Source: UBA830 sp002295635 (lineage in GTDB: Bacteria; Pseudomonadota; Alphaproteobacteria; MPNO01; UBA830). From it: DNA of 64,000 nt. A program made the position numbers and the translations under genes. Within the stretch, counting starts at the first letter, position 1, and every line of letters starts with the position of its first letter. Location of the stretch: assembly GCA_002295635.1 (NCBI GenBank), contig DBHK01000005.1, positions 1 through 64,000 of the forward strand. Reading direction: 5' to 3'. Shown here in pieces: positions 46,229-55,131 of this stretch. The notes beneath the pieces were generated by a model. The model had not been told where the DNA came from. It ran no database searches and saw only the letters and a list, made by a program, of their open reading frames with translations.

Positions 46229-47152
46229 ATGATAGATAAATATCCTCAAATCCCGGGCGCAGACGAAATCTTTCTCGACCACGTAGGTTGGTTCGTACCG
46301 GAGATGGAGGCTGCTGCCCCCATTTTTGAAGCGCTCGGTTTCCCATTGACGCCCCTTACTGTCCATATGAATGAACTGCCGGATGGTAGCCATGTGCCAT
46401 CAGGTACAGCAAACCGATGCGGAATGATCCGGCGCGGATATTTAGAAGTCCTTACTAGGGCTCATAACATTAATTCACCGATTACCGCGCAAATGGATGC
46501 TAGCTTAGCACGATATACCGGAATCCACTTAATTGCATTGACTGTAAAGGATACGGAAGAAACGACCGAGCGTCTCAGCGAATCTGGATTTGCACCAGAT
46601 CCCCCGGTTTCTCTGCGGCGTCCAGTGACCTTGGATGATGGAGGAGAAGGTACGGCAGCGTTTTCAGTGATCCGTTTGCCTAACGATGCGATGGCGGAGG
46701 GGCGCGTTCAAGTTCTTTGTCAGGAGACGCCCGATGTAATTTGGCAGCCATCCGTTACCGCCCACGCCAACGGTGCGGCTATGTTGTCGGGCATTTTAAT
46801 ATGTGCAGACGACCCATTAGAGACAGTCAAACGTTATGAACGGTTTACCGGTAAGACATCAGAAATGAACGAAGACGGTTTTCGTATAGTTTTGAACCGA
46901 GGTGAAATCGTAATCTGCGCATCAGGGAAATGCGGTGCCCTACTTCCTGGTGTCAAGATTCCAGACCTACCATTCATCGCGGCCGTCGCAATAATGAGTG
47001 ACGATATCACCAAGACACGAGACTATTTAGCCGCTAACTGCATTCCTCGGCTTCTGGAAAGGCCAGACTACTTGGTCGTAGACGCCGAAGCGGGAATGGG
47101 TGCTAGCTTCGTCTTTCATACCCCGACGCAGCGTCCGTTTGCGCGACTGTGA
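46229..47152 (+). CDS. VOC-superfamily protein (glyoxalase-like)
   Basis: The 307-residue protein has an N-terminal VOC-like module (FLDHVGWFVPEMEAAAPIFEALGF, residues about 15-38) followed by HLIALTVKD and a second half with a similar repeat. It fits the Glyoxalase_3-type two-domain form, but metal residues are not certain. The ATG lacks a strong ribosome site. It overlaps the chaC start by 4 bases (GTGA), so the two are translated together. Function unknown. Confidence 0.7.
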   Translation: MIDKYPQIPGADEIFLDHVGWFVPEMEAAAPIFEALGFPLTPLTVHMNELPDGSHVPSGTANRCGMIRRGYLEVLTRAHNINSPITAQMDASLARYTGIHLIALTVKDTEETTERLSESGFAPDPPVSLRRPVTLDDGGEGTAAFSVIRLPNDAMAEGRVQVLCQETPDVIWQPSVTAHANGAAMLSGILICADDPLETVKRYERFTGKTSEMNEDGFRIVLNRGEIVICASGKCGALLPGVKIPDLPFIAAVAIMSDDITKTRDYLAANCIPRLLERPDYLVVDAEAGMGASFVFHTPTQRPFARL

Positions 47153-47694
47153 CTGATGTCTGGGTATTTGGGTATGGTTCGCTAGTTTGGCGGCCAGATT
47201 TTCCATTTGTAGACCGCCGTAACGCGACGCTCAATGGCTGGGTACGTCGTTTCTGGCAGGGTTCAACTGACCACCGGGGTATTCCGGGTGCTCCTGGACG
47301 AGTTGTTACACTGGTCAAAGACAAACACGCAGTGTGTTGGGGAATGGCCTACCTGATCAGTGCAGAGGATCGAGATAGAGTATTTGGTCATCTCGATTAC
47401 CGGGAAAAAGAAGGCTATTCAATGAATGAGGTGCAGATTTCTTTTCCTCAGTCGACCGGTGGTGGTGTACGAAGCTTGGTCTACATCGCCGGGCCCGAAA
47501 ATCCAAATTGGTTGGGTGATGCACCCTTGGCTGAAATAGCGGCACAAGTAATCGAAAGCGCCGGCCAGTCGGGCAGAAATACCGAATATGTGCTAGAACT
47601 GGCGCGTGCGTTGAGACATATGAAGGCCAAGGATACGCACGTGTTTGATCTGGCAACGCTGATTAATGCGTCTGGGTTGGACGGTCAGGCGTAA
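47149..47694 (+). CDS. gamma-glutamylcyclotransferase, ChaC type
   Basis: The 181-residue protein has the ChaC N-terminus VFGYGSLVWRPDF and a catalytic Glu in YREKEGY. ChaC cleaves glutathione to 5-oxoproline and Cys-Gly in the cytosol. It starts with GTG within the 4-base overlap with the upstream VOC gene. It ends 10 bases inside the convergent Lrp gene. With a nearby thiol dioxygenase (48300) this suggests cysteine or glutathione breakdown, but the link is inferred. Confidence 0.88.
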   Translation: MTDVWVFGYGSLVWRPDFPFVDRRNATLNGWVRRFWQGSTDHRGIPGAPGRVVTLVKDKHAVCWGMAYLISAEDRDRVFGHLDYREKEGYSMNEVQISFPQSTGGGVRSLVYIAGPENPNWLGDAPLAEIAAQVIESAGQSGRNTEYVLELARALRHMKAKDTHVFDLATLINASGLDGQA

Positions 47695-48143
47695 TCCAAA
47701 GGCAACGCGGTAGTGTATTTAATCTGTTCCATCGAGAATGAAGAACTAACGTCATAAAGTTCCACTTGTTCGATCAGGCGCTGATAAAATCGGTCATAAG
47801 CCCCGATATCAGGTACTACTACGCGGAGAAGGTAATCGATGTCTCCGGACATGCGATAGAACTCAACCACCTCTGGAAACGCGTTAACGGCGTTTGAAAA
47901 TTCTTGGTACCATGCGGCATCGTGCTTATCGGTTTTGATTGAAACGAAGACAGTCACCCCAGCATTTAGTTTTTCTGCATCGAGGAGTGCTACCCTCGAG
48001 CGGATTATGCCCTTCTCTTCAAGCTTTTGTATCCGACGCCAACATGGCGTTGTTGATAAACCGACCTTCTTAGCTATTTCAGCCACCGATGGGGTCGTAT
48101 CTGATTGAAGGATGCCTAAAATTTTCTTATCTATTGCGTCCAA
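47685..48143 (-). CDS. Lrp/AsnC family transcriptional regulator
   Basis: The 152-residue regulator has an N-terminal HTH (DKKILGILQSDTTPSVAEIAKKVGLSTTPCWRRIQKLEEKG) and a RAM/AsnC ligand domain (GDIDYLLRVVVPDIGAYD). The start codon appears to be TTG, 10 bases after AAGGA. It is divergent from the thiol dioxygenase gene with a 156-base spacer, a pattern common for amino-acid-responsive regulators of a neighbour. Its ligand may be cysteine or a related amino acid. Confidence 0.92.
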   Translation of the reverse strand: MDAIDKKILGILQSDTTPSVAEIAKKVGLSTTPCWRRIQKLEEKGIIRSRVALLDAEKLNAGVTVFVSIKTDKHDAAWYQEFSNAVNAFPEVVEFYRMSGDIDYLLRVVVPDIGAYDRFYQRLIEQVELYDVSSSFSMEQIKYTTALPLDYA

Positions 48144-48299
48144 TGTAATAATATCCTTATAATTCCTAGTATATTAGAATAACTTACTAAAAACCTCGAA
48201 TCGAATGGAATATTCGCAAACAAATATCGCCAAGACTCTGTAAACTACAGCTTAATGTATTTTATAAAAATAATTTCTTAAGAGGCTCAGAGAAACTCG

Positions 48300-48830
48300 A
48301 TGGAAATGAAAACGTTCTGCCGAACAGTGAGTGATCTCGTTGCCGAAAATCCGATTGGGGATGTACCCGCACTCATTTCATCCTATTTGCCAGAAATACT
48401 CAAAGATCGGGAACTTTTGACCCAAGAACAAAAACTCCTTCCGCCAACAGGGTATGGTCGACACGATGTTTTTCTATGCCCCAATGACGACTTTTCTATT
48501 ATTGCTGCGGTCTGGCCGGCGGGCATAGTTTCACCAATCCATGATCACAAGACTTGGTGTACATTCGGTGTTTTCGAAGGCGTGATTCAGGAAACTCGTT
48601 ACGAAGTTGATCCTATGAACCCCGGGAGTCTCGATGTAATTTCAACCGAAACGAGGGAGTGGGTGGCAGGTGATGTAGCTCATCTTCCCGTCGGGGACGG
48701 TGATATTCACTGTATGCATAATCCGACGGACCGAACGGCTGTTTCAGTGCATGTTTATGGCGGAAATTCCGAGAAACTCGGGCCAAATGTGATCAAAATA
48801 TACCAGGAAGCAGACATCGCCATAGCTTGA
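48300..48830 (+). CDS. cysteine/3-mercaptopropionate dioxygenase-like cupin
   Basis: This 176-residue cupin of the cysteine dioxygenase family has the iron His pair in PIHDHKTWC and a third His near the C-terminus in VSVHVYGGN. These enzymes oxidise a thiol to a sulfinate. In bacteria the family includes 3-mercaptopropionate dioxygenase, so either substrate is possible. It is transcribed away from the Lrp gene, which is a likely regulator. An MDR oxidoreductase follows after 86 bases. Confidence 0.85.
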   Translation: MEMKTFCRTVSDLVAENPIGDVPALISSYLPEILKDRELLTQEQKLLPPTGYGRHDVFLCPNDDFSIIAAVWPAGIVSPIHDHKTWCTFGVFEGVIQETRYEVDPMNPGSLDVISTETREWVAGDVAHLPVGDGDIHCMHNPTDRTAVSVHVYGGNSEKLGPNVIKIYQEADIAIA

Positions 48831-48916
48831 CGGTGCCCCATTAATCGCGTTAATCGGACTGAAGCGATATTACTTTTGCAGTCAAGAGACGTATCGCGTC
48901 AAAAAGGAGAAATATA

Positions 48917-49924
48917 GTGCGCGCAGTTGTTCTCCACGAACACGGTGATATTGAAAATCTCAAATATCATGAAGACTACGCCGATCCGAAATGTCTCGAA
49001 GGCCAGGTCGTAATCACGGTGAAGGCAACGTCATTGAATTACCATGATGTCTTCACCACAAAGGGGATGCCGGGCATTAAGGTACCGTTGCCCATCGTTA
49101 TTGGCCTCGATATTTCTGGTGAAATCTCTCAAATTGGTGCTGGGGTCAACGGCTGGTCTGTCGGTGACAGAGTTCTCGTCAACCCGCTAGATCCTGTGAC
49201 TCCAGAAAAGGGTTTGATGGGTGAAATGCTTGATGGTGGGACGGCCGAGTTATGTGCCGTCGAGGCTACCCGCCTTATAAAAATACCGGACGGATGCTCC
49301 TATGAGCAAGCAGCGGCCCTACCTGTCGCCTATGGTACGGCACATCGAATGATGATCACAAATGGGAGAATGAAAGGTGGTGAGAAGGTTCTTATTCTCG
49401 GCGCCTCGGGTGGCGTCGGCTCCTGCTGCGTTCTTCTTGCAAAGGCCATGGGTTGCGAAGTGGTTGCGGCCGGCTCGAGCCCCGAAAAACTCGATGCGCT
49501 TAAGGACTGGGGAGTTGACCATGTCATCGGATATGAGGATTTTGAAAAAACAATCTATGGGATCTACGGAAAACCACACCGCCGTAGATTCGAGGGTGGG
49601 GTCGATGTTGTCATCAACTTCACCGGGGGTGATACTTGGGTACCTTCGCTAAAGGCGACACAGCGCGGTGGTAAAATCCTTACATGCGGTGCGACAGCGG
49701 GGTTCGATCCAAAAGAAGATCTACGCTACATATGGACGTTTGAGCTTCAGGTTCTAGGATCGAATTCTTGGGCTATCGAAGATCTTGAGATCCTAATGAA
49801 GATGATCTCCGAAAAAAAACTGTCACCCGTGATAGATACCGTATTGCCGCTCGAGCAAACTGCGGAAGGTGTCCGCCAACTCCGGGATCGCGAAGTGATC
49901 GGAAAGATCATCATTACTCCTTAA
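48917..49924 (+). CDS. MDR-family NAD(P)H oxidoreductase (zinc-free type)
   Basis: The 335-residue medium-chain reductase/dehydrogenase has the nucleotide motif GASGGVGS and the N-terminal NYHDVFTTKG common in quinone oxidoreductases. The catalytic zinc ligands of alcohol dehydrogenases (GHE) are absent, and I see no structural Cys4. It starts with GTG after AAGGAGA. The acyl-CoA ligase gene starts 13 bases downstream, so they are one unit. It could reduce an enoyl-CoA or quinone; this is inferred. Confidence 0.88.
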   Translation: MRAVVLHEHGDIENLKYHEDYADPKCLEGQVVITVKATSLNYHDVFTTKGMPGIKVPLPIVIGLDISGEISQIGAGVNGWSVGDRVLVNPLDPVTPEKGLMGEMLDGGTAELCAVEATRLIKIPDGCSYEQAAALPVAYGTAHRMMITNGRMKGGEKVLILGASGGVGSCCVLLAKAMGCEVVAAGSSPEKLDALKDWGVDHVIGYEDFEKTIYGIYGKPHRRRFEGGVDVVINFTGGDTWVPSLKATQRGGKILTCGATAGFDPKEDLRYIWTFELQVLGSNSWAIEDLEILMKMISEKKLSPVIDTVLPLEQTAEGVRQLRDREVIGKIIITP

Positions 49925-49937
49925 GGAACCAGTATAA

Positions 49938-51470
49938 ATGAACCCCTCCGAGTCCGGCAATCTGGGAGATGTCTTTGCTGCATATGCCGGGTCCGAACGG
50001 GTCGCGATTATCGATCTGTACGATCCTGCAGTTCCGCGTGAATACAGCTATCAGGAATTTAGTGAGAATTGCGACGCGGTGGCAAACGGCTTGCTCGTTG
50101 CTGGTTTGGAGCCCAATGATCGGGTTGGCATTCTGGCGCTCAACCGGGTTGAATTCCTAGAAGTCCTGTTTGGAGCAATGCGTGCTGGGTGCGTACCGGT
50201 AATGATCAATGTCAAATTGCCAGATGAGACAGTCGAATACATAATCTGCGATGCAGGAATGCAAATAGTTTTTGCAGACACTGAACAGACCGCGCGGGTT
50301 CCCGAAAACGTGCGTACCGTCTCTTTTGGAGAGAGTAAGGATCCGTTTGATGAATTTAAGATTCGTTCGGATGAGGCGTTTCCATCTTTTTTTCCCGGTC
50401 ATGGCGATATAGCGGAACAACCCTATACCTCAGGATCGACCGGTAGGCCGAAGGGAGTATTGTTGGATCATATCGGCCAAGTGTGGATGACTGAAAAAAT
50501 TGTTGAAAGCCGGGATATCCGAGAAGATGACTGTTCCGTTATTTCGGCTCCACTTTATCACAAAAATGCCTTGCTCGCTGTAAAGTCCGCTTTATCAGCC
50601 GGGGGGCGTATAGTTCTATTTTCTCGATTTGACGCCAAGGAATATATACGCGCTATCGAACGGTACCGCCTAACTATGCTGACGGGGGTACCAACGATGT
50701 ACGCGTTGATACTACAGGAAGAGAAACTGCTTGATCAGACGAATTTATCGTCGGTTCGTAACTGCTCCATGGGATCTGCGCCTGCGTCTGATAATCTGTT
50801 AGAAACACTTGCAGTTCGGTTTCCCGACGCCAAACTCAATCTTAATTACGGAATCACCGAGGGTGGTCCCATCCTCTTCGCATGGACACATCCTGACGGC
50901 CTCCCGAGGCCGCCTACATCGGTTGGCTTCCCGATAGATGGGGTTGAAATCAAACTTGTAGGTGGTCCCGACGAAGATCAGGGTGTGCTGCATGTTAAAA
51001 GCCCGGGTGTGATGAAGGGCTACCACAATTTACCGGATGCCACGAAGAATGTGCTGTCGGCAGAAGGCTGGATGGATACCGGCGATATACTCCGCCGAGA
51101 TGATATCGGCTGGTATTATTTTGTTGACCGGGCGGACGATATGTTTGTCTGCGCCGGAGAAAATATATATCCAAGCGATGTCGAGACCATGTTGGAACGC
51201 CATCAAGACGTGATGCAGGCGGCTGTTGTACCGGCACCCCACCCGCTTAAATCCCACGTTCCATTCGCTTGGGTAGTTAAACGCGATGGATCGATACTCG
51301 ACGAAGAGGCGGTCAAAGAGCACTCTCTAAAAAATGGGCCAGTCTATGCCTACCCACGACGGGTTTTTTTCGTTGATGCCCTTCCGTTAAGCGGCACAAA
51401 TAAGATTGACCGCCGCGCCCTAGAGGCTAGGGCTGTGGAGAAAGTCCGAGAGGATGACGACGCGACTTGA
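49938..51470 (+). CDS. AMP-forming acyl-CoA synthetase
   Basis: The 510-residue ANL enzyme shows YTSGSTGRPKG (P-loop), NYGITEGGP (A5), TGDILRRDD (A7), VDRADDMFVCAGENIYP (A8) and the catalytic Lys in GTNKIDRR. It should activate a carboxylic acid with ATP and CoA. It shares an operon with the MDR oxidoreductase upstream and overlaps the CAP gene by 17 bases. Its substrate class is unclear; benzoate-ligase features such as GSTEGTHIF are absent. Confidence 0.9.
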   Translation: MNPSESGNLGDVFAAYAGSERVAIIDLYDPAVPREYSYQEFSENCDAVANGLLVAGLEPNDRVGILALNRVEFLEVLFGAMRAGCVPVMINVKLPDETVEYIICDAGMQIVFADTEQTARVPENVRTVSFGESKDPFDEFKIRSDEAFPSFFPGHGDIAEQPYTSGSTGRPKGVLLDHIGQVWMTEKIVESRDIREDDCSVISAPLYHKNALLAVKSALSAGGRIVLFSRFDAKEYIRAIERYRLTMLTGVPTMYALILQEEKLLDQTNLSSVRNCSMGSAPASDNLLETLAVRFPDAKLNLNYGITEGGPILFAWTHPDGLPRPPTSVGFPIDGVEIKLVGGPDEDQGVLHVKSPGVMKGYHNLPDATKNVLSAEGWMDTGDILRRDDIGWYYFVDRADDMFVCAGENIYPSDVETMLERHQDVMQAAVVPAPHPLKSHVPFAWVVKRDGSILDEEAVKEHSLKNGPVYAYPRRVFFVDALPLSGTNKIDRRALEARAVEKVREDDDAT

Positions 51471-51990
51471 CGGATACTTCGTTTTTCTCGCCGCTTTGGT
51501 GCTTTTGGCGATTGTGCCCAATCACGTTCATGCCAATTCTGAAAGATACCGTTTGATCAAGGGTCTTATGCAGGAAGTGAATGTCCATAGGGCGCTGAAC
51601 AAAGTTAGCGCTTTAAACTTAAGCACTAAGTTGAGCGCCGTTGCCCAAAAACATGCGGAGGATATGGCGAGGGGTGATTTTTTTAGTCATATATCGTCCG
51701 ACGGAAGCGATTTAGAGAAGCGGGTTTCAAAAGAAGGTTACTTTGGGGGATTGATTGCGGAAAATCTCTTTGCAGGGACGTCTTCACCCAAATCTGTGGC
51801 GAATGCTTGGATGAACAGTCCTAGCCACCGGACAAATATGCTCAACGGAAAATTCAGCGATGCGGGTCTCGGATTTTTTAGTCTATCAGGGGAGGAAAAG
51901 AATTCTCGATACACCCATTATTGGGTGATCATTTTCGCCGGACATTCCCATAAAATATCGATCAATAAGTCATATAGGCGGGGAGGCTGA
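51454..51990 (+). CDS. CAP-domain secreted protein
   Basis: The 178-residue protein has an N-terminal hydrophobic signal (residues about 6-27, ending HVHA) and a CAP/SCP domain with HAEDMARGDFFSH, ENLFAG and SPSHRTNML. CAP proteins are extracellular or periplasmic with varied roles in lipid binding or proteolysis. The start overlaps the acyl-CoA synthetase gene by 17 bases. Its 3' end overlaps the convergent speE by 29 bases. Confidence 0.88.
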   Translation: MTTRLDGYFVFLAALVLLAIVPNHVHANSERYRLIKGLMQEVNVHRALNKVSALNLSTKLSAVAQKHAEDMARGDFFSHISSDGSDLEKRVSKEGYFGGLIAENLFAGTSSPKSVANAWMNSPSHRTNMLNGKFSDAGLGFFSLSGEEKNSRYTHYWVIIFAGHSHKISINKSYRRGG

Positions 51991-52813
51991 AACAAGCCGC
52001 GTGGACCTCAGGCGTATAATAACGCGTACCAATGTCGGCAGCGGTAAAGCGTTCTCGGACCTTATCGATATCCGTCGATCGAGCCATGGTAGACCTTGCT
52101 CCCCATCCGAGAGTCATGAATCCGAATGCATATGTGGGGACTAATGTCACGTACAAAGCCGAGTCCTCGAAAATATCGGCGAGGTATTTGCGGGTCGTCC
52201 GCGCCTCCACTTCTTGGACAAAAGAAACTCCCGACTGGCAGACAAAAATACCGTCCGATGACAAAATGTTTCGGCAGTCTGTATAAAAATCGTGCGAGAA
52301 AAGGGGTACGGATGGTCCGATTGGATCGGTAGAATCGATGATGATTAGGTCGAACGTATTCGAAGTTTCTTTAACATATTTTAGTCCATCGGCAATGACC
52401 AGATGAGCACGTGGGTTCTCAAACGCGCCGTCACTGAGAGAAGGTAGAAACTCTCGACAGACCTCAACAACGCTACTATCAATTTCCACTACTGTTGCTC
52501 GTTCTACGCAACGATGTTTGAGGACGTCCCTCAGTGTTCCACCATCGCCGCCACCGATTATCAAAACATCCTTAATGCCACCGTGAGCTAAGATTGGTAC
52601 ATGAGTTAACATCTCGTGATAGGCTGCTTCGTCTCGCTCGGTGGTCTGTATGACATTGTCTAGAGCCAGGACTCGACCGAAGAATGGCGTTTCAAAGATA
52701 ATTAGATCTTGGTGTACCGTTTTTGAATGGTAAAGAATTTCCGATATCTCGAATCGTAGTTCAAAAGAATCGTGGAGGGTTTCGGAAAACCAAGTTTTTC
52801 CAGAATTTCTCAC
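51962..52813 (-). CDS. speE: spermidine synthase
   Basis: SpeE makes spermidine from putrescine and decarboxylated SAM. The 283-residue protein has the beta-barrel N-domain (SEILYHSKTVHQDLIIFETPFFG) and a Rossmann domain with IIGGGDGGTLRD and IIDSTDPIGPS, where acidic residues bind the amines. It overlaps the speD stop by 4 bases, so the two are translated together. The C-terminus runs 29 bases into the convergent CAP gene. Confidence 0.9.
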   Translation of the reverse strand: MRNSGKTWFSETLHDSFELRFEISEILYHSKTVHQDLIIFETPFFGRVLALDNVIQTTERDEAAYHEMLTHVPILAHGGIKDVLIIGGGDGGTLRDVLKHRCVERATVVEIDSSVVEVCREFLPSLSDGAFENPRAHLVIADGLKYVKETSNTFDLIIIDSTDPIGPSVPLFSHDFYTDCRNILSSDGIFVCQSGVSFVQEVEARTTRKYLADIFEDSALYVTLVPTYAFGFMTLGWGARSTMARSTDIDKVRERFTAADIGTRYYTPEVHAACFSLPAYMTY

Positions 52814-53265
52814 CCTACTAAACCCCGCCTCGATTTAGTCACTGTTTTTTTGGATGGTTTGAACCTCTCTTCAAGCAAGTATAGGGCATTCTCAGGTCGG
52901 CATTTACCGCACATGAATACGTCAAAAGCCGCATAATCCAATTCCGGCCATGTGTGAATAGTGATATGGCTTTCCGCTAAAATGGTAACCCCGGACAAGC
53001 CGCCCGAACCACCGAATTCATGGACGTGAATATATAAAACGGTCGCATTGGCGGCTTCAGCGGCGTCGCGTAAAGTGTTCTCCACAAACGAGATGTCACC
53101 AAGGTTAATTGCTCCCCAGAAATCGATAAGAAGGTGCACACCAGCATAGATTTTTCCACCTCTCCTTATAAGAAAGTCTCTGGTCGGTAAAGTGGCTTCT
53201 GGAGGTACATCATCACCAAATTCAATCGACGAAGTTACATCGGTCAGAGCCGCCGGTTTTTCCAT
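52810..53265 (-). CDS. speD: S-adenosylmethionine decarboxylase proenzyme
   Basis: The 151-residue prokaryotic AdoMetDC self-cleaves to form a pyruvoyl group. The cleavage site is the Ser of LAESHITIHTWPE, with the family sequence VHEFGGSGGLSG before it. I start at the Met of MEKPAALTD because GAGG lies 8 bases upstream; a Met 12 codons earlier lacks a ribosome site. It supplies decarboxylated SAM to the next gene, speE, which it overlaps by 4 bases. Confidence 0.9.
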   Translation of the reverse strand: MEKPAALTDVTSSIEFGDDVPPEATLPTRDFLIRRGGKIYAGVHLLIDFWGAINLGDISFVENTLRDAAEAANATVLYIHVHEFGGSGGLSGVTILAESHITIHTWPELDYAAFDVFMCGKCRPENALYLLEERFKPSKKTVTKSRRGLVG

Positions 53266-53364
53266 TTCTTTAGCCTCGTCTGATGGGCGCACACCCAACA
53301 TTTCGAATAAAAGTCGCGCCTTATCGCGCTTTTATCATCGAGACGCAAGCACCTTCGCGAGCGT

Positions 53365-55122
53365 TTAGAACGCTTCTGCAGAGAGAGCCATGATTTCTTC
53401 CGAACCCACCATCGAAGACTTAGCAAAGCCAGCGACCTGTGGAAGAAGGTTTGCCGCATAAAAACGCGCGGTTGCAAGCTTTGCCGAGTAGAAGTCCGGT
53501 TCTTCTTCCGCCGCAGAGGCGATTGCCGCAGATCGGGCCATCAACCACCCGCCCGTTACCAGCCCGAAGGCTTGTAAGAATGGCGTTGCGCCGGATATCA
53601 CGGCTCGCGGGTCATCCCCGTCGTACCCGAGCATCCAATCAATTGCTTCGGTTAGCGCATCTAACGCCGACCACATCTCATCTGCGATCATCTGATCCGG
53701 TATATCAGTTTTTCTGATCTCAGCAATAAACTTGCTCATTTCCTCTCCCCGGTCGCGTAGGATTTTTCGGCCAATTAAATCAAGCGCCTGAATACCGTTC
53801 GTGCCCTCGTAAATAGGAGTTATCCGGCAATCACGATAGTGTTGCGCTGCACCAGTGTCTTCGATAAAGCCGGCGCCACCATGGACCTGTATCCCCATTG
53901 ATGCGATCTCGACCCCACAATCAGTAGACCATGCCTTAACGACGGGAACTAAGAGGTCAACTCGGTCTTGGGCGCTTTTACGCGTAACGCTATCGGGGTG
54001 TTTGCGAGCAGTATCGAGCTGAGCAGCTACGTAGCAGCCCAGTGCTCGGTTGGCCTCGGTCAAGGCCCGCATTTTCATCAAATTACGGCGAACGTCAGGG
54101 TGCCTGATAATCGGCACATCGCCAGCCCTTGGATCCGCAGCATCACGGCCTTGGATGCGCTCTCGTGCATAGTCTGCAGCCCGCTGGTATGCGCGTTCCG
54201 AAATGCCAACGCCCTCGCGTCCAACCGCAAGACGAGCACTATTCATCATCGAGAACATATATTCCATTCCGCGGGATTCTTCTCCAACCAGATAACCAAT
54301 TGCACCTTCGTTTTCGCCGAATTGCATAACACAGGTTGGGCTGCCGTGGATTCCAAGTTTGTGTTCTAATGATACGGCCCGCAGATCATTCCGTTTTCCC
54401 AGCGACCCGTCATCATTTACAAGGAATTTCGGGACGATAAACAGCGAAATGCCCCGGGTACCGGGTGGCGAATTGGGTGTGCGAGCTAGCACCATGTGAA
54501 TGATGTTCTCTGTTAAGTCGTGTTCGCCCCAGGTGGTGTAAATCTTCTGCCCGGAAATACGATAATGATCTCCTTCAGCCTGCGCTCGTGTCTTAAGCGC
54601 ACCTACATCAGACCCAGCATGCGGTTCTGTAAGGACCATTGTGCCAGTCCATTCGCCCGATACTAGTTTGGGGAGCCAGGTATTTTTCTGAGCTTTCGAC
54701 CCAAACTGTTCGAGACATTCAACCGCTGCTATTGTCAAAACCGGACAGAGCATGAATGCAAGATTGGCACCATCCCACATCTCGAAGACGGGGGTTGCGA
54801 GCAAGAGCGGAAGCCCCTGCCCACCTATTTCTGGACCGAATTGCAACGCGTTCCACCCACCATCGATATAAGCTTTATACGCGTCTTTGAAACCCGTTGG
54901 AGTGACGACCACACCGTTTTCCAGTCGAGACCCCTCCAGATCACCGGTTCGGTCGATTGGCGATAATACATCACAAGCAAGTTTTCCGGCTTCCTCAAGA
55001 ATAGCTTTTACAACATCCGGCGTTGCTTCCTCGTAGCCGGGAAGCCCGTTTATGGTATCAAGGCCTATCAATTCCTCGATAACAAATTTCATATCCCTTA
55101 TTGGGGCGGCGTATTCGGCCAT
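53365..55122 (-). CDS. acyl-CoA dehydrogenase of DmdC/long type
   Basis: The 585-residue flavoprotein has the extended C-terminal domain of 3-methylmercaptopropionyl-CoA dehydrogenase (DmdC) and related enzymes. FAD-binding and substrate residues are visible in TGTMVLTEPHAGSDVGAL and VGREGVGISERAY, and QVHGGAGFIEDTG lies in the C-terminal part. DmdC acts in DMSP demethylation, but no dmdA or dmdB is near, and other members act on fatty acyl-CoAs. AGGAG lies 8 bases before the ATG. It follows the FAD-linked dehydrogenase gene by 9 bases. Confidence 0.9.
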   Translation of the reverse strand: MAEYAAPIRDMKFVIEELIGLDTINGLPGYEEATPDVVKAILEEAGKLACDVLSPIDRTGDLEGSRLENGVVVTPTGFKDAYKAYIDGGWNALQFGPEIGGQGLPLLLATPVFEMWDGANLAFMLCPVLTIAAVECLEQFGSKAQKNTWLPKLVSGEWTGTMVLTEPHAGSDVGALKTRAQAEGDHYRISGQKIYTTWGEHDLTENIIHMVLARTPNSPPGTRGISLFIVPKFLVNDDGSLGKRNDLRAVSLEHKLGIHGSPTCVMQFGENEGAIGYLVGEESRGMEYMFSMMNSARLAVGREGVGISERAYQRAADYARERIQGRDAADPRAGDVPIIRHPDVRRNLMKMRALTEANRALGCYVAAQLDTARKHPDSVTRKSAQDRVDLLVPVVKAWSTDCGVEIASMGIQVHGGAGFIEDTGAAQHYRDCRITPIYEGTNGIQALDLIGRKILRDRGEEMSKFIAEIRKTDIPDQMIADEMWSALDALTEAIDWMLGYDGDDPRAVISGATPFLQAFGLVTGGWLMARSAAIASAAEEEPDFYSAKLATARFYAANLLPQVAGFAKSSMVGSEEIMALSAEAF

Positions 55123-55131
55123 TCTCTGCTC

